Assembly (NCBI RefSeq): GCF_900103135.1
Contig: NZ_FNGO01000001.1
Span: 62,001 to 126,000, forward strand
Direction: 5' to 3'
Origin: Halarsenatibacter silvermanii
Lineage (GTDB): Bacteria; Bacillota; Halanaerobiia; Halanaerobiales; Halarsenatibacteraceae
Length of the DNA: 64,000 nt
The notes under the pieces were generated by a model. The model was given only the letters and a program-made list of their open reading frames with translations, had not been told where the DNA came from and did no database searches. Below, one piece after another: positions 34,620-43,212 of this stretch (the stretch's first letter is position 1; every line of letters starts with the position of its first letter). The translations under genes and the position numbers were made by a program.

Positions 34620-35981
34620 ATGAAACAGCAGGCTGAAGCACAGGAAAATATCATAGACAGGCCTATCATACCGACGATGATCAAATTATCCTGGCCGATA
34701 ATAGTAGGACAGGGAATGCACCTTATGTATCAGCTGGCAGATACTTTCTGGATAGGCAGACTCGGTGCTGAACATTTAGCCGCAATCACCCTATCCTTTC
34801 CCCTTCTCTTCATCGTATTTTCGATGGGGACAGGTTTTTCGATAGCAGGTGTTTCCCTTGTTTCTCAGTATACCGGAGCCGAAGAGCACGATAATGCCGG
34901 AAGGGCAGCAGCCCAGGTGCTTTTGTTTGCCGTGCTGATCTCGCTGCTTTTTATGATTCCCGGCCGAATATTCAGCACTGAAATGTTAATTCTCATAGGT
35001 GCTGAAGCCGAAGTTCTGCCCCTGGCCGAGGAATATTTCAATATATTCGTATCTGCCATACCTATAATCTTTGTATATTTCGTCTTCTCGGCTTCTCTTG
35101 AGGGCATCGGAGACACCATAACTCCGATGAAGATCAAAATCATTTCGGTAATTGCTAATATAATTCTCGATCCCTTTTTGATATTCGGCTGGTCGGTATT
35201 CCCAGAAATGGGAATAGCCGGAGCTGCAGCAGCCACCGTTTTCTCGCGGCTGGCAGCCGGCATTGTCGGTATTTATATTATGCTGCGCGGACTCACCCAG
35301 CTCAAAATCAGACCAAAACATTTCATCCCTGATCCGGGGCTGATCAAGAAAATCTTTCGCATCGGCCTGCCAGCAGCTTTCGGAGACTCCGGTCTGGCTA
35401 TAGCAATAACCGTTATGACTTCGCTGGTGGCGGGCTTCGGCACGACAACTGTGGCTGCCTGGGGTATAGCCAATCGGGTTACTTCGATGATCCGCATGCC
35501 GGCTTTTGGTATGGGCCGGGCGACAGGAATAATGGTCGGCCAGCACCTGGGAGCGGACCACCCTGACGAAGCCGGAAAAGTTTCCTCGCTGGGAACCAGA
35601 ATAACTTTCGGTTTTATGCTGATACTGGCCGTTTTGCTGCTCATCTTTTCCTCTGATATAATAGCTGTATTCACGGCGGAAGACCAGGTGGTCGAAGTCG
35701 GTGCAGAATTTTTAAATATCGTCGGTTTTGCCTACGCTTTTCTTGGAGCTCAGATAGTTCTCAGCGGTGCACTCAACGGGGCCGGCAAAACAGCCCAGCA
35801 GACTTTTTTCAGGCTGCTTTCACTCTGGGGGTTTCAAATTCCCTTCTCCTATCTTCTCGCCTATCAACTGAGCTGGGGGCGTCAGGGAATATGGTGGGGC
35901 ATTCTGCTCGCCAAGATGCTGGGTTTTCTGGTGCTCCTGATCTGGTTTCGCAGGGGGACCTGGAAAACAAAGGAGATTTAG
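34620..35981 (+). CDS. MATE family efflux transporter
   Basis: 12-helix inner-membrane exporter driven by Na+ or H+, 453 aa. Repeats of the MATE fold are seen as PIIPTMIKLSWPIIVGQGMHLMYQLADTFWIGRLGAEHLAAITLSFP in the first half and ILKKIFRIGLPAAFGDSGLAIAITVMTSLVAGFGTTTVAAWGIANRV in the second. Belongs to the NorM/DinF-like group; in a halophile Na+ coupling is plausible but not shown. The substrate is unknown. The gene has its own upstream region and is followed 6 bp later by the convergent pirin gene. Confidence 0.93.
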   Translation: MKQQAEAQENIIDRPIIPTMIKLSWPIIVGQGMHLMYQLADTFWIGRLGAEHLAAITLSFPLLFIVFSMGTGFSIAGVSLVSQYTGAEEHDNAGRAAAQVLLFAVLISLLFMIPGRIFSTEMLILIGAEAEVLPLAEEYFNIFVSAIPIIFVYFVFSASLEGIGDTITPMKIKIISVIANIILDPFLIFGWSVFPEMGIAGAAAATVFSRLAAGIVGIYIMLRGLTQLKIRPKHFIPDPGLIKKIFRIGLPAAFGDSGLAIAITVMTSLVAGFGTTTVAAWGIANRVTSMIRMPAFGMGRATGIMVGQHLGADHPDEAGKVSSLGTRITFGFMLILAVLLLIFSSDIIAVFTAEDQVVEVGAEFLNIVGFAYAFLGAQIVLSGALNGAGKTAQQTFFRLLSLWGFQIPFSYLLAYQLSWGRQGIWWGILLAKMLGFLVLLIWFRRGTWKTKEI

Positions 35982-35987
35982 AGAGTT

Positions 35988-36722
35988 TTAAAGCACAGCT
36001 CCACCCTCTATCTTTATCTCCTGTTCCAGGGGCTCGCCTATAAGAACGATAAACCTGGAGCTCTCAGCAGTTGATTTGAGCTCGCACCCGGCTGCCGGCG
36101 CCAGAAGATAACCCTGATGCCGGGCGACTTTTTTCTGCCCCTGCAGTTCACCGGAGATTACAAATATCAGTCCCTGATGTCTGTCCGAAAGCTGCAGATT
36201 GAATGTCTCTTCCCGGCTGAGCTCCACATCCTGCATGATGACGTCTGCTGACACTTCCAGCGGCGCTCCTGGCCCCAGAATGGTCTTTATGCGCAGTCCC
36301 GGTTTTTCCTGGAGGGGGATATTTTCGGAAGCTATCAGCCGGTATTCAGGGCTGGTCTCTTTTAGTTCCCGGGGCAGATTTATCCAGAGCTGAATACCAC
36401 GACTCAAACCCTCTCCGACCGGTTCTTCGGAATGTCTGATCCCTTTTCCGGCCCGGAAATACTGCAGTTCTCCCGCCTCGGCAGCAGCTTCGTTATCGAG
36501 ATTATCGCTGTGCTTCAGACCACCTTCCAGAATATAGCTCACAGCTTCGAAACCGCGGTGGCCGTGTTCGGCAAAACTGTTGGGCGGCTCCACCTGAAAT
36601 TCATCCAGCAGCACAAAGGGATCGAGATGATTAATTTCAGCAGTCGGAAACAACCTGTTGACTAAAGCTCCCTCTCCTTCTGACTTCTCTTCAGCTGCAA
36701 TAACTCTATTTTTGTTAATCAC
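35988..36722 (-). CDS. Pirin family protein
   Basis: Bicupin metal protein, about 244 aa. N-terminal cupin has LDPFVLLDEFQVEPPNSFAEHGHRGFEAVSYILEGGLKHSDN (metal ligands His-x-His and later His/Glu) and LQYFRAGKGIRHSEEP; the C-terminal half ends with a second cupin (LIFVISGELQG). Some pirins are quercetin dioxygenases; others bind regulators. Function here is undetermined. GTG start chosen because AAGGGGAG precedes it at good distance; an upstream in-frame TTG lies inside that site. Confidence 0.9.
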   Translation of the reverse strand: MINKNRVIAAEEKSEGEGALVNRLFPTAEINHLDPFVLLDEFQVEPPNSFAEHGHRGFEAVSYILEGGLKHSDNLDNEAAAEAGELQYFRAGKGIRHSEEPVGEGLSRGIQLWINLPRELKETSPEYRLIASENIPLQEKPGLRIKTILGPGAPLEVSADVIMQDVELSREETFNLQLSDRHQGLIFVISGELQGQKKVARHQGYLLAPAAGCELKSTAESSRFIVLIGEPLEQEIKIEGGAVL

Positions 36723-36813
36723 GAGTAATTCACTCCCCTTCAATTACAATTATATCTGATCTGGAATAGTTTTCAACCAAAAACTTTGACGCCATCGTTT
36801 CCAGATTGCTCTT

Positions 36814-36843
36814 CTGGCAGCAGCCGTTTTTCTATGTTATAAT
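36814..36843 (+). promoter_or_regulatory. Promoter of lipM-lipA
   Basis: CTGGCA, 18-bp spacer, TATAAT, about 20 bp before the lipM start. The -10 is perfect, the -35 weak. Confidence 0.6.
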
Positions 36844-36864
36844 AATCCGGGAAGGAGGCCAAAT

Positions 36865-37683
36865 ATGCCAGAATGGCGGCTTTTGATAACCGATCCAGCT
36901 GCAGGTCATTATAATATGGCCGTGGATGAGGCCATCATGAGATCTCATCGGGAGGGCAGCACTCCGCCCACTCTGCGATTTTACAGCTGGAAACCCCCGG
37001 CTTTGTCGCTGGGTTTTTTTCAGCAGATAGAGGATATCGATCGTGAGGCCTGCCGTAAAAAAGGCATAGATATCGTAAGAAGGCTGACAGGCGGCCGTGC
37101 TATTCTTCATGACGAGGAGCTGACCTACAGCCTGACAGTTCGCGAGGATCTCGACCTCCTTTCCGACTCCGTCGTGGAAAGCTACCGTCAGATAAGCGAA
37201 GGACTGGTGAGCGGATTACAAAAGGTGGGGGTCCCGGCAGAACTCAAACCCCGCCAGAAGGGAAAAAAAGCCCCCTCCGGAAAGTCCTCAGCCTGTTTTG
37301 ATGCCCCTTCCTGGTATGAAATTGTCAGTGATGGTAAAAAACTCATAGGCAGCGCCCAGACCAGAAAAAAGGGAGCAATATTACAGCACGGTTCACTCCC
37401 CTTTCGCCAGGACAGCCAAAAAATTTTTGATCTCTTCAACTTTTCCAGCGATCACGAAAGGGAAAAAATGCGTCGTTTTTACTCGCTCAAATCGACCTCG
37501 CTGGATGAACTGGGAGCTGATTCTCTTAGTTTTGAGGATCTGAGCGCAGCTCTCAGCAAAGGCATATCCGAAGCTCTATCTATCGATTTAAAAGCCGGTT
37601 CGCTCACAGAAAAAGAGCGCAGGCTTGCCGGGGAACTCGCCCGGGAAAAATATAAAAACAGCACCTGGAACTACAGGAGGTGA
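36865..37683 (+). CDS. lipM: Octanoyltransferase LipM (lipoate-protein ligase fold)
   Basis: Transfers octanoate from acyl-carrier protein to GcvH, first step of lipoate synthesis. 272 aa. Motifs: DPAAGHYNMAVDEAI, LRFYSWKPPALSLGFFQ, IDIVRRLTGGRAILHDEELTYSL, and SACFDAPSWYEIVSDGKKLIGSAQTRKKGAILQHGSLP, where the Cys of SACFD is the LipM acyl-enzyme Cys and the Lys of KKLIGSAQ the conserved catalytic Lys. That Cys separates LipM from ATP-using LplA. It lies 4 bp before lipA, so the pair makes lipoate de novo. Confidence 0.88.
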   Translation: MPEWRLLITDPAAGHYNMAVDEAIMRSHREGSTPPTLRFYSWKPPALSLGFFQQIEDIDREACRKKGIDIVRRLTGGRAILHDEELTYSLTVREDLDLLSDSVVESYRQISEGLVSGLQKVGVPAELKPRQKGKKAPSGKSSACFDAPSWYEIVSDGKKLIGSAQTRKKGAILQHGSLPFRQDSQKIFDLFNFSSDHEREKMRRFYSLKSTSLDELGADSLSFEDLSAALSKGISEALSIDLKAGSLTEKERRLAGELAREKYKNSTWNYRR

Positions 37684-37687
37684 GAAA

Positions 37688-38560
37688 ATGACAGAGAATA
37701 GAAGCAGACTGCCCGATTGGCTGCGCCAAAAAGACCCGATTCAAAGAGAGATGATGAATACCCGCCGGCTGTTGGCAGGCCTGGAACTCAACACTGTCTG
37801 TCAAAACGCCCGCTGTCCCAATATAGGTGAATGTTACTCTCGTGATACCGCCACCTTCATGGTTCTGGGCAGCCGCTGCACCCGCAGCTGCAATTTTTGC
37901 GCGGTAACACACGGTTCTCCCCTGCCGGTGGATTTAACAGAACCCAACCGACTGGCTCAGGCGGTTATCCGCCTGGATTTAAACCACGTGGTGATAACTT
38001 CGGTGACTCGCGATGATCTGCCGCTGGGAGGGGCCAGGCAATTTGTCCGGGTCATCGAAGCAATTCGAGCTGCCCAGCCAGATGCTACCATCGAAGTTCT
38101 GACACCCGATTTCCAGCTGGAGGAAAAAGCTCTCAAATTAATCCGGGAAGCACAGCCGGAGATTTTCAACCACAATATAGAGACGGTCCCCTCTCTTTAC
38201 AGCCGGGTCAGACCGGAAGCCGATTATAAAAGGTCTCTAAAGCTGCTCTCAAAGATGGCAGACGCCGAAGGAGAAATGATGATTAAATCCGGACTAATGC
38301 TGGGACTGGGCGAATCCGAAGAGGAACTCCAGAAGGTCTGGAAGGATCTGCGCGGAGCTGGCTGCCAGATTCTGACCATGGGCCAGTATCTCCAGCCCAC
38401 TGACAGCAATCTGCCGGTGGAGGAATATATTCGTCCGGAGGAGTTTGAACGTTTAAAAGAGAAAGCTGAAGATCTGGGTTTTGAGCAGGTAATAGCCGGT
38501 CCCTATGTGCGCAGTTCTTATCTGGCCGACAAAAGCAGCCGCGAACTGCTCAACAGCTGA
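37688..38560 (+). CDS. lipA: Lipoyl synthase (radical SAM)
   Basis: Inserts two sulfurs into octanoyl-protein. 290 aa. Auxiliary 4Fe-4S cluster Cys pattern CQNARCPNIGEC, radical-SAM CxxxCxxC in CTRSCNFCAVTHG, then VVITSVTRDDLPLGGA, EVLTPDF, FNHNIETVPSLY and the terminal RSSYLADK containing the third sulfur-donor ligand Ser. All family elements present. Start is ATG with AGGAGGTGAG, which overlaps the end of lipM. Lipoate in an acetogen-type organism would mainly serve the glycine cleavage H protein. Confidence 0.96.
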   Translation: MTENRSRLPDWLRQKDPIQREMMNTRRLLAGLELNTVCQNARCPNIGECYSRDTATFMVLGSRCTRSCNFCAVTHGSPLPVDLTEPNRLAQAVIRLDLNHVVITSVTRDDLPLGGARQFVRVIEAIRAAQPDATIEVLTPDFQLEEKALKLIREAQPEIFNHNIETVPSLYSRVRPEADYKRSLKLLSKMADAEGEMMIKSGLMLGLGESEEELQKVWKDLRGAGCQILTMGQYLQPTDSNLPVEEYIRPEEFERLKEKAEDLGFEQVIAGPYVRSSYLADKSSRELLNS

Positions 38561-38577
38561 GCATAAATTGAATTTTT

Positions 38578-38623
38578 TGGATTCTTCTTGATTTCAGCCG
38601 GTAAATAGGTGCGGCAAAAAAGC
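38578..38623 (+). repeat. Degenerate dispersed repeat, copy E (end fragment)
   Basis: TTGGATTCTTCTTGATTTCAG, then GGTAAATAGGTGCGGCAAAAAA matches the outer end of copy A (ATGGATCTTCCTGTCTTTAG ... GGCAAATAGGTGCGTCAAAAA). Lies between convergent lipA and the unknown gene that follows. Confidence 0.6.
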
Positions 38624-38646
38624 TTATTTTTGAAGGCAAATTATAT

Positions 38647-38673
38647 AAGGAGGGCGATAGCATCGCCCTCCTT
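38647..38673 (+). terminator. Hairpin between convergent lipA and unknown gene
   Basis: Perfect 12-bp stem AAGGAGGGCGAT / ATCGCCCTCCTT with a 3-nt loop. No long T tract follows in either direction, so termination strength is uncertain. A second small hairpin GCCCGG/CCGGGC lies about 10 bp to the right. Confidence 0.55.
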
Positions 38674-38724
38674 CCAGTTTGAGCCCGGATTATTCCGGGC
38701 ATCACTCTTAAATTTTTTCCTTCT

Positions 38725-39456
38725 CTATTTAAAAAGCTTCAGAAACCTGTCCTCGTACTGCTTATAAACACCCCAGCGATCCAGCTCTTTTTTCAGCTCT
38801 GAGGGCGGGGCCTCGCCGGCCTCCACCTTTTCAAAAAACTTCTCGATTTCATCGCGAGCCGCAATCGGCAGACCTTCCAGAGTGCGGGTGACCTGCGGCG
38901 GACCTTCTTCATCTCTGCTCAGATAACCCCGCGATTCCATCTCGGGCACCTGATTTTCCTGAGCGCTCTCCATCACGTATTCCTGAATAAATTTCATCAG
39001 GGAAACATCCCACAGCTCCTCCAGACCGCTGACTATGGCAGTCAGAAAATTATCAGCTTCGGACTGCTCCTCCTCCAGCCTGGCAGCGGTTTCTCCGATG
39101 GCCTGAGGCATGGTCCTCACTTCATCAATTTTCTGAGCATAATTCATTTTGTAGAATATGCTGGCCATATCCGGATGTTCTCCAGCCAGCATTCTGAGTG
39201 CTTCCCGGGCTTCATCGCTAAAGCCATCCGCCTGAAGCAGATAACCGGGCGTTATGAGTCTGGGCTTTTCCCAGGTAATCCAGCCCTCTCTTATTCTGGT
39301 TTCCGGTCCCTCTTCGGGATATATTTCCAGGTATGCAGGTTCTGTCAGCACGAAATAATGCAGTCTAGTTTTTTCCGATGTCGAAAGATATTTTTCTGGA
39401 AAATGATGAATTTCTGTAGCTTCCAGAGCTCTCTGGATATCTTCCTGTTGTGGCAC
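38725..39456 (-). CDS. Conserved-looking hypothetical protein, family not recognised
   Basis: 243 aa, acidic, no membrane segment, no signal peptide, no Cys. Sequence is mixed alpha with an N-terminal beta-rich part (HYFVLTEPAYLEIYPEEG) and then long amphipathic helices; EVRTMPQAIGETAARLEEEQSEADNFLTAIVSGLEEL looks like coiled coil. The C-terminal LPIAARDEIEKFFEKVEAGEAPPSELKKELDRWGVYKQYEDRFLKLFK is basic-acidic alternating helix. Base composition and ribosome binding site (AGGAGG before ATG) match real genes around it. I cannot assign a function; the neighbours (lipA convergent, flavodoxin upstream) give no strong hint. Confidence 0.8.
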   Translation of the reverse strand: MPQQEDIQRALEATEIHHFPEKYLSTSEKTRLHYFVLTEPAYLEIYPEEGPETRIREGWITWEKPRLITPGYLLQADGFSDEAREALRMLAGEHPDMASIFYKMNYAQKIDEVRTMPQAIGETAARLEEEQSEADNFLTAIVSGLEELWDVSLMKFIQEYVMESAQENQVPEMESRGYLSRDEEGPPQVTRTLEGLPIAARDEIEKFFEKVEAGEAPPSELKKELDRWGVYKQYEDRFLKLFK

Positions 39457-39525
39457 ACTAATTCCTCCTTTAGCGGATATATTGTAAATGATTGTTATCC
39501 GCCAATTCAGATATATTTATTATCA

Positions 39526-40056
39526 TTATATCGGACTTTTTTTGTTGGCTTCGCAGGTATCCCCGGGCTTCTCCTCAATTTTGTCACAGATCATCCGGAC
39601 AAATTCCTCTATTTCTTTATCTCTATCCCCTTTTTGTCCCAGAGCTTCATCCTTATTCAGTATGAGATTGGCCAGCGGTTCTTTATCCGCCAGCTCCTCC
39701 ATACCCTCCAGGGTCCCGCGGGGGCTTGATCCGGCCAGCGTTACGAAAAAAGCTACTTCGGGAAGAACACCGGCATTTCCCAGCAAAAAAGTGCGTACAG
39801 CCGGAGTCATTTTCCCCGCCCAGACCGGGGTGCCGATAATTATAGCATCATATTCATCAATCTGATGGTCAAAATCATCAATGACGGTAACATTGGAGGT
39901 GAGGGCATCGAAGCCGGAACGTATCAGACCAAAAATTCCTGACCTATCACGGCTGTCTTCCAGCTCCAGCAGATCAGCATTGAGATGCACGGACAGCCTG
40001 TCGGCAATTTCCCGGGTGGTACCGGTTCTTGAGTAATATACAATCAGAGTCTCCAT
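39526..40056 (-). CDS. Flavodoxin family protein
   Basis: FMN-binding electron carrier or flavodoxin-like oxidoreductase, 176 aa. Phosphate-binding loop LIVYYSRTGTTREIAD at the N-terminus, IIIGTPVWAGKMTPAVRTFLLG (the flavin-contact loop) and VAFFVTLAGSSPRGTLEGMEEL. Longer than short-chain flavodoxins by a C-terminal acidic/lysine tail. Possibly substitutes for ferredoxin under iron limitation, or belongs to the protoporphyrinogen-oxidase-like HemG group; the sequence does not decide. Start is ATG with GGGAGG upstream. Confidence 0.88.
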   Translation of the reverse strand: METLIVYYSRTGTTREIADRLSVHLNADLLELEDSRDRSGIFGLIRSGFDALTSNVTVIDDFDHQIDEYDAIIIGTPVWAGKMTPAVRTFLLGNAGVLPEVAFFVTLAGSSPRGTLEGMEELADKEPLANLILNKDEALGQKGDRDKEIEEFVRMICDKIEEKPGDTCEANKKSPI

Positions 40057-40183
40057 TTTTGAAACCTCCCGGCATCGGCTTCTACCTAAATTGACCCTGC
40101 CAGTATGAATTGCTTCTCATACTCATAAAAACATTATAGAAGCTTCAGCTTCAAAAAGCAAATTAAAGCATAATTCCCGGATA

Positions 40184-40978
40184 TTATCTGACGGCCTGCT
40201 GCAAAAAGGTCAGGAGTTCGTCATGTACCCCCGGCGAACCTGCCACAATTTCCTCTCCGGAGAGGCTTATATCCCGGCCGGAAAAATCGGAGGCCAGGCC
40301 GCCGGCTTCTTTTACCAGCAATATACCCGCGGCAACGTCCCAGGGGGAGAGTTTGATCTCCCAGAAACCACCGAATATCCCTGCAGCAACCAGAGCCAGA
40401 TCATAAGCCGCCGAGCCGGTTCTTCTTATGCCTCCCGCCCGGGGAATGATTTCTTCCAGATAATTCAGCACCTCTTCACTCTCCTGCTGGTGGTCATAGG
40501 GAAAGCCCGTGGCCACAATGCTCGTCGACAGCTCCGCCTGATCATCGACCTGCAGCCTCTCAGAATCACGCCAGCTTCCTTCACCCTGGCGGCTCGTAAA
40601 AAATACATCCCGCACTGGCAGATAAACTACAGCCAGTTCGGGTGTTTCTTCCTGGAAAACCGCGATGGATATAGAGAAGATGGGAAATCCGTGAATATAA
40701 TTGACGGTGCCGTCGAGAGGATCGATAATCCAGCGCACAGATGATTTTTGTCGGTCCTCTCCCCGCTCTTCAGCCAGCACGGAGTGATCCGGAAACTCAC
40801 CGGCAATTCTTTCTATGAGCATGCTCTCGGATTTTTTATCGACCTCCGAGACGAGATTTATCTTCTGATCTTTGCTCTCAAAATCTATATCGCCTTCAAA
40901 ATTATCAAGCTGATAATCCCCCACCTCACGACACCAGCTCTTTACTGTTTCGATATCGATATCCGGTCTGAAAGCCAT
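40184..40978 (-). CDS. Inositol monophosphatase family protein
   Basis: Mg2+-dependent, Li+-sensitive phosphatase family, 264 aa. Metal-site motifs: VLAEERGED (Glu), WIIDPLDGTVNYIHGFPIFSISIA (Asp/Asp) and SPWDVAAGILLVKEAGG (Asp). Could be inositol-1-phosphatase, fructose-1,6-bisphosphatase type IV or 3'-phosphoadenosine phosphatase CysQ; the sequence fits SuhB best. FBPase activity would fit the adjacent sugar metabolism theme, but this is speculation. Start at MAFRPD behind GGGAGGAATA; an upstream ATG eight codons earlier overlaps that site. Confidence 0.9.
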   Translation of the reverse strand: MAFRPDIDIETVKSWCREVGDYQLDNFEGDIDFESKDQKINLVSEVDKKSESMLIERIAGEFPDHSVLAEERGEDRQKSSVRWIIDPLDGTVNYIHGFPIFSISIAVFQEETPELAVVYLPVRDVFFTSRQGEGSWRDSERLQVDDQAELSTSIVATGFPYDHQQESEEVLNYLEEIIPRAGGIRRTGSAAYDLALVAAGIFGGFWEIKLSPWDVAAGILLVKEAGGLASDFSGRDISLSGEEIVAGSPGVHDELLTFLQQAVR

Positions 40979-41021
40979 TTTTATTCCTCCCGGTTTCATC
41001 AAACCTGCAGATTAAAATTCA

Positions 41022-41588
41022 TCAAAGCCAGGAAAAAGCTATGATCAATATGCCCAGTCCCAGAAAAATCAATGCTGACAGCGTTTTTACAGTGCGATGG
41101 GGAATACGCGAAAGAAGTTTAGAGCCCATAAATGCAGCCAGTCCGTGATTTATACTCTGAGCTGCCATCGCGGCAGCCAGCACAGCCAGAGGCCGGCCGC
41201 TTACAGCAGCAAAACTCATAACCGTAAGCTGAGTTTTATCTCCCATCTCGGCCAAAAAAACCAGGCTGAAGGTGAGAGTGAAGGCCTTTTTTTCGCAATC
41301 TATAGCTCGCTGATCTTCCTCTGCGGATCCTCGACTGAAAAAAGCTACGATTCCCACTGCCAGAAAGAAGATGCCTCCTGTCAGCACAATGATATTTTCG
41401 GGCACCAGTTCGAATACCACCCTGCCTGCTCCGACTGCCATGGCCGTCACCAGAAAAAGTGCAGATATAGCCCCGAGAAATACCTGGCGGGGAAAGGGGC
41501 AGCCGGACATTATCAATGTAGTAAGCTGTGTTTTATCGCCCATTTCTGCAAAAAATACTGCCATGAAAACGGCAACTATCAGTTCCAT
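41022..41588 (-). CDS. TMEM165/GDT1 family cation exporter (UPF0016)
   Basis: Six-helix inner-membrane cation exchanger of the GDT1 family, associated with Mn2+/Ca2+ export. 188 aa with the two diagnostic E-x-G-D-K-T motifs: FFAEMGDKTQLTTLIM in helix 1 and FLAEMGDKTQLTVMSFA in helix 4, an inverted-repeat architecture in one polypeptide. In bacteria homologues (MneA) export Mn2+. The 95-bp upstream gap shows no convincing yybP-ykoY riboswitch. Separated by 43 bp from the IMPase gene downstream in the same direction. Confidence 0.92.
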   Translation of the reverse strand: MELIVAVFMAVFFAEMGDKTQLTTLIMSGCPFPRQVFLGAISALFLVTAMAVGAGRVVFELVPENIIVLTGGIFFLAVGIVAFFSRGSAEEDQRAIDCEKKAFTLTFSLVFLAEMGDKTQLTVMSFAAVSGRPLAVLAAAMAAQSINHGLAAFMGSKLLSRIPHRTVKTLSALIFLGLGILIIAFSWL

Positions 41589-41683
41589 TATCCATTCTCC
41601 TGATTTTTGCTATTGTGCTTCCTCACTATTTTAACCATTACCATAAATAATAAATCATACTTCCCCTACAGTCAAGTAAAAAG

Positions 41684-42052
41684 TTAACCCAAAATTTCTA
41701 TGTCGAGAATTTCTCCGAGATCGAGTCTTTCTCCTGTCGCCATGATCACCTGAGGACTATCTCTCTGCAGGAATTTTATTTTCCCCCGGCACTTTTTCCG
41801 CCTTTGTGAAATTCTGAAGCCGGAATTCCCTTCATTTTCGCCGCAATCTTTTCGACAGTAAGTTATTATAACTCTGAGCTTTTGATTCCAGGCCCGACCG
41901 AGCAGATCAGCTATTTCCCGATCAGACTTTCCTGCTCTCTCGCAGCCAGCCCCGGCAGAACTCTTTCCCTCTCTTCTGTCCCGCTCAAACTCTTTCAGAC
42001 CTTTTTTATGCCCAACAAGCTGCAGTGAAATCCATTTCTTATCCTCTCTCAC
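41684..42052 (-). CDS. Small basic protein with possible YolD-like C-terminal domain
   Basis: 122 aa, basic, unlike the acidic genes around it. The C-terminal half, KLRVIITYCRKDCG followed by GKIKFLQRDSPQVIMATGERLDLGEILDIEIL, resembles the small beta-barrel of YolD-like proteins, where a short strand pair ends in an I(x)ID-type segment. The N-terminal half is charged, low in hydrophobic residues and Cys-containing (GAGCERAGKS). GTG start behind AGGAGGGG and a good promoter upstream support a real gene. The YolD assignment is tentative; a role in DNA damage (as with UmuC-YolD pairs) is not supported by neighbours. Confidence 0.6.
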   Translation of the reverse strand: MREDKKWISLQLVGHKKGLKEFERDRREGKSSAGAGCERAGKSDREIADLLGRAWNQKLRVIITYCRKDCGENEGNSGFRISQRRKKCRGKIKFLQRDSPQVIMATGERLDLGEILDIEILG

Positions 42053-42094
42053 CTCTTTTCCCCTCCTCAGCTCGAATTTACAATCGACAACACT

Positions 42095-42123
42095 ATTTTA
42101 CCATACTTACACTTCCTGTGCAA
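42095..42123 (-). promoter_or_regulatory. Promoter of the small YolD-like gene
   Basis: Read leftward: TTGCAC, 17-bp spacer, TAAAAT. It lies about 45 bp before the GTG start. Confidence 0.65.
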
Positions 42124-42145
42124 ACTAATGTTCAGCCGCTGCCCT

Positions 42146-42901
42146 CTAAATTTTTTCTTCCAGCCGGGGCAGAATACTGCCGGCCCTGCCGGTAATAATA
42201 ATATCAAATATCTCGGGTCTCTGGCCCCGATCAGCATTCACATAAACAAGTTCTGCTCCCGATCGCTTCGCCCGCGCGGGCAGTTCAGCTGCTGGATATA
42301 CAGAAAGAGAGGAACCAATTACAAGCAGAACATCACATCTTTTGATCTCTTTTTCCGCCCGGCGAAAAACCTGCCGGGGCAGGCTCTCTCCAAAGAAAAT
42401 CACACCGGGTTTGACTTTTTCGCTGCCACAGCTGCGACAGACGGGAATGCCTTCAGATTCGATCATCGACTCTATCTCGGTCCAGCTGTATTCGGCGCCG
42501 CAGTCAAGGCAGCGGGCCTTTGCGAGCGAACCGTGAAGCGGCAGCACCTCGCTGCTGCCGGCTTCTTGATGCAGAAGATCGATATTTTGCGTTATAACAG
42601 TTTTAAGTCTGTTATCCTTTTCCCAGCCGGCCAGAACTTTATGGGCCGGATTGGCGCTGGCTTCTTTCTCGACAGCCGTCTCCCTGATGAACTTCCAGAA
42701 AACACGAGGATTTTCACGAAAAGCGCTCAGCGAAGCGGTTTTTTCCGGCTCATATTCATCCCACAGTCCATCCTCACCGCGATAAGTAGGGATGCCGCTT
42801 TCAGCCGAAATCCCCGCTCCTGTAAAAGCGACTAAATAATCAGCATCTTTAATCATGGTGGCCGCCTGCTGCAGTGAACTTTCTCTGTCTTCTGACTTCA
42901 T
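42146..42901 (-). CDS. cobB: NAD-dependent protein deacylase (sirtuin, Sir2)
   Basis: NAD+-dependent deacetylase, 251 aa. Motifs: VAFTGAGISAESGIPTYRGEDGLWDEY, VITQNIDLLHQEAGS, catalytic His in LHGSL, zinc ribbon CLDCGAEY ... CRSCGSEKVKPGVIFFGE, and VIGSSLSVYPAAELP. The residues that mark class III (desuccinylase) sirtuins, Tyr-x2-Arg, are absent in the expected segment, so acetyl-lysine is the likelier substrate. Acetyl-CoA-producing metabolism makes protein acetylation control plausible. No acetyltransferase is adjacent. Confidence 0.93.
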   Translation of the reverse strand: MKSEDRESSLQQAATMIKDADYLVAFTGAGISAESGIPTYRGEDGLWDEYEPEKTASLSAFRENPRVFWKFIRETAVEKEASANPAHKVLAGWEKDNRLKTVITQNIDLLHQEAGSSEVLPLHGSLAKARCLDCGAEYSWTEIESMIESEGIPVCRSCGSEKVKPGVIFFGESLPRQVFRRAEKEIKRCDVLLVIGSSLSVYPAAELPARAKRSGAELVYVNADRGQRPEIFDIIITGRAGSILPRLEEKI

Positions 42902-43212
42902 TTATAATTTCCCTCCTTATGAGCTGCTGAAGAATAAATATTGATAAACTCTGACTATTCGACTATAATTATAAAGCGAAAAAGGTCATGAAAGCAAAAG
43001 TTCAGCAGAAATTTTCAAAGCTGGTCCGGAATGATATCTACCGATGATTATGTCTTTGAGCTGCTCAGGTGGAGAATTTTTTAGAAAATATGATTAAAAT
43101 TTGTAGAGAAAAATAATAATAATTTATTAGTTCAACAGGTTAACAAAAATGTCTTTTTGTGATAAGGTGAGTTAAAGACTAGTATTTATTCTTTATAAGA
43201 GGTGAATACAAA
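42902..43212. other. Intergenic region between divergent sir2 and L,D-transpeptidase
   Basis: About 310 AT-rich bases. A leftward -10-like TATAAT sits in ATTATAAAGCG near 42970 without a good -35. Rightward, TTAACA near 43140 is followed 16 bp later by only a poor -10. AAGAGGTGA is the ribosome binding site of the transpeptidase. No ORF, RNA or repeat was recognised. Confidence 0.5.

Noticed and set aside
41589-41680. yybP-ykoY Mn2+ riboswitch ahead of the GDT1-type exporter
   Set aside because: The gap is only about 95 bp and lacks the paired conserved loops; only a GGGGA-like stretch is suggestive.
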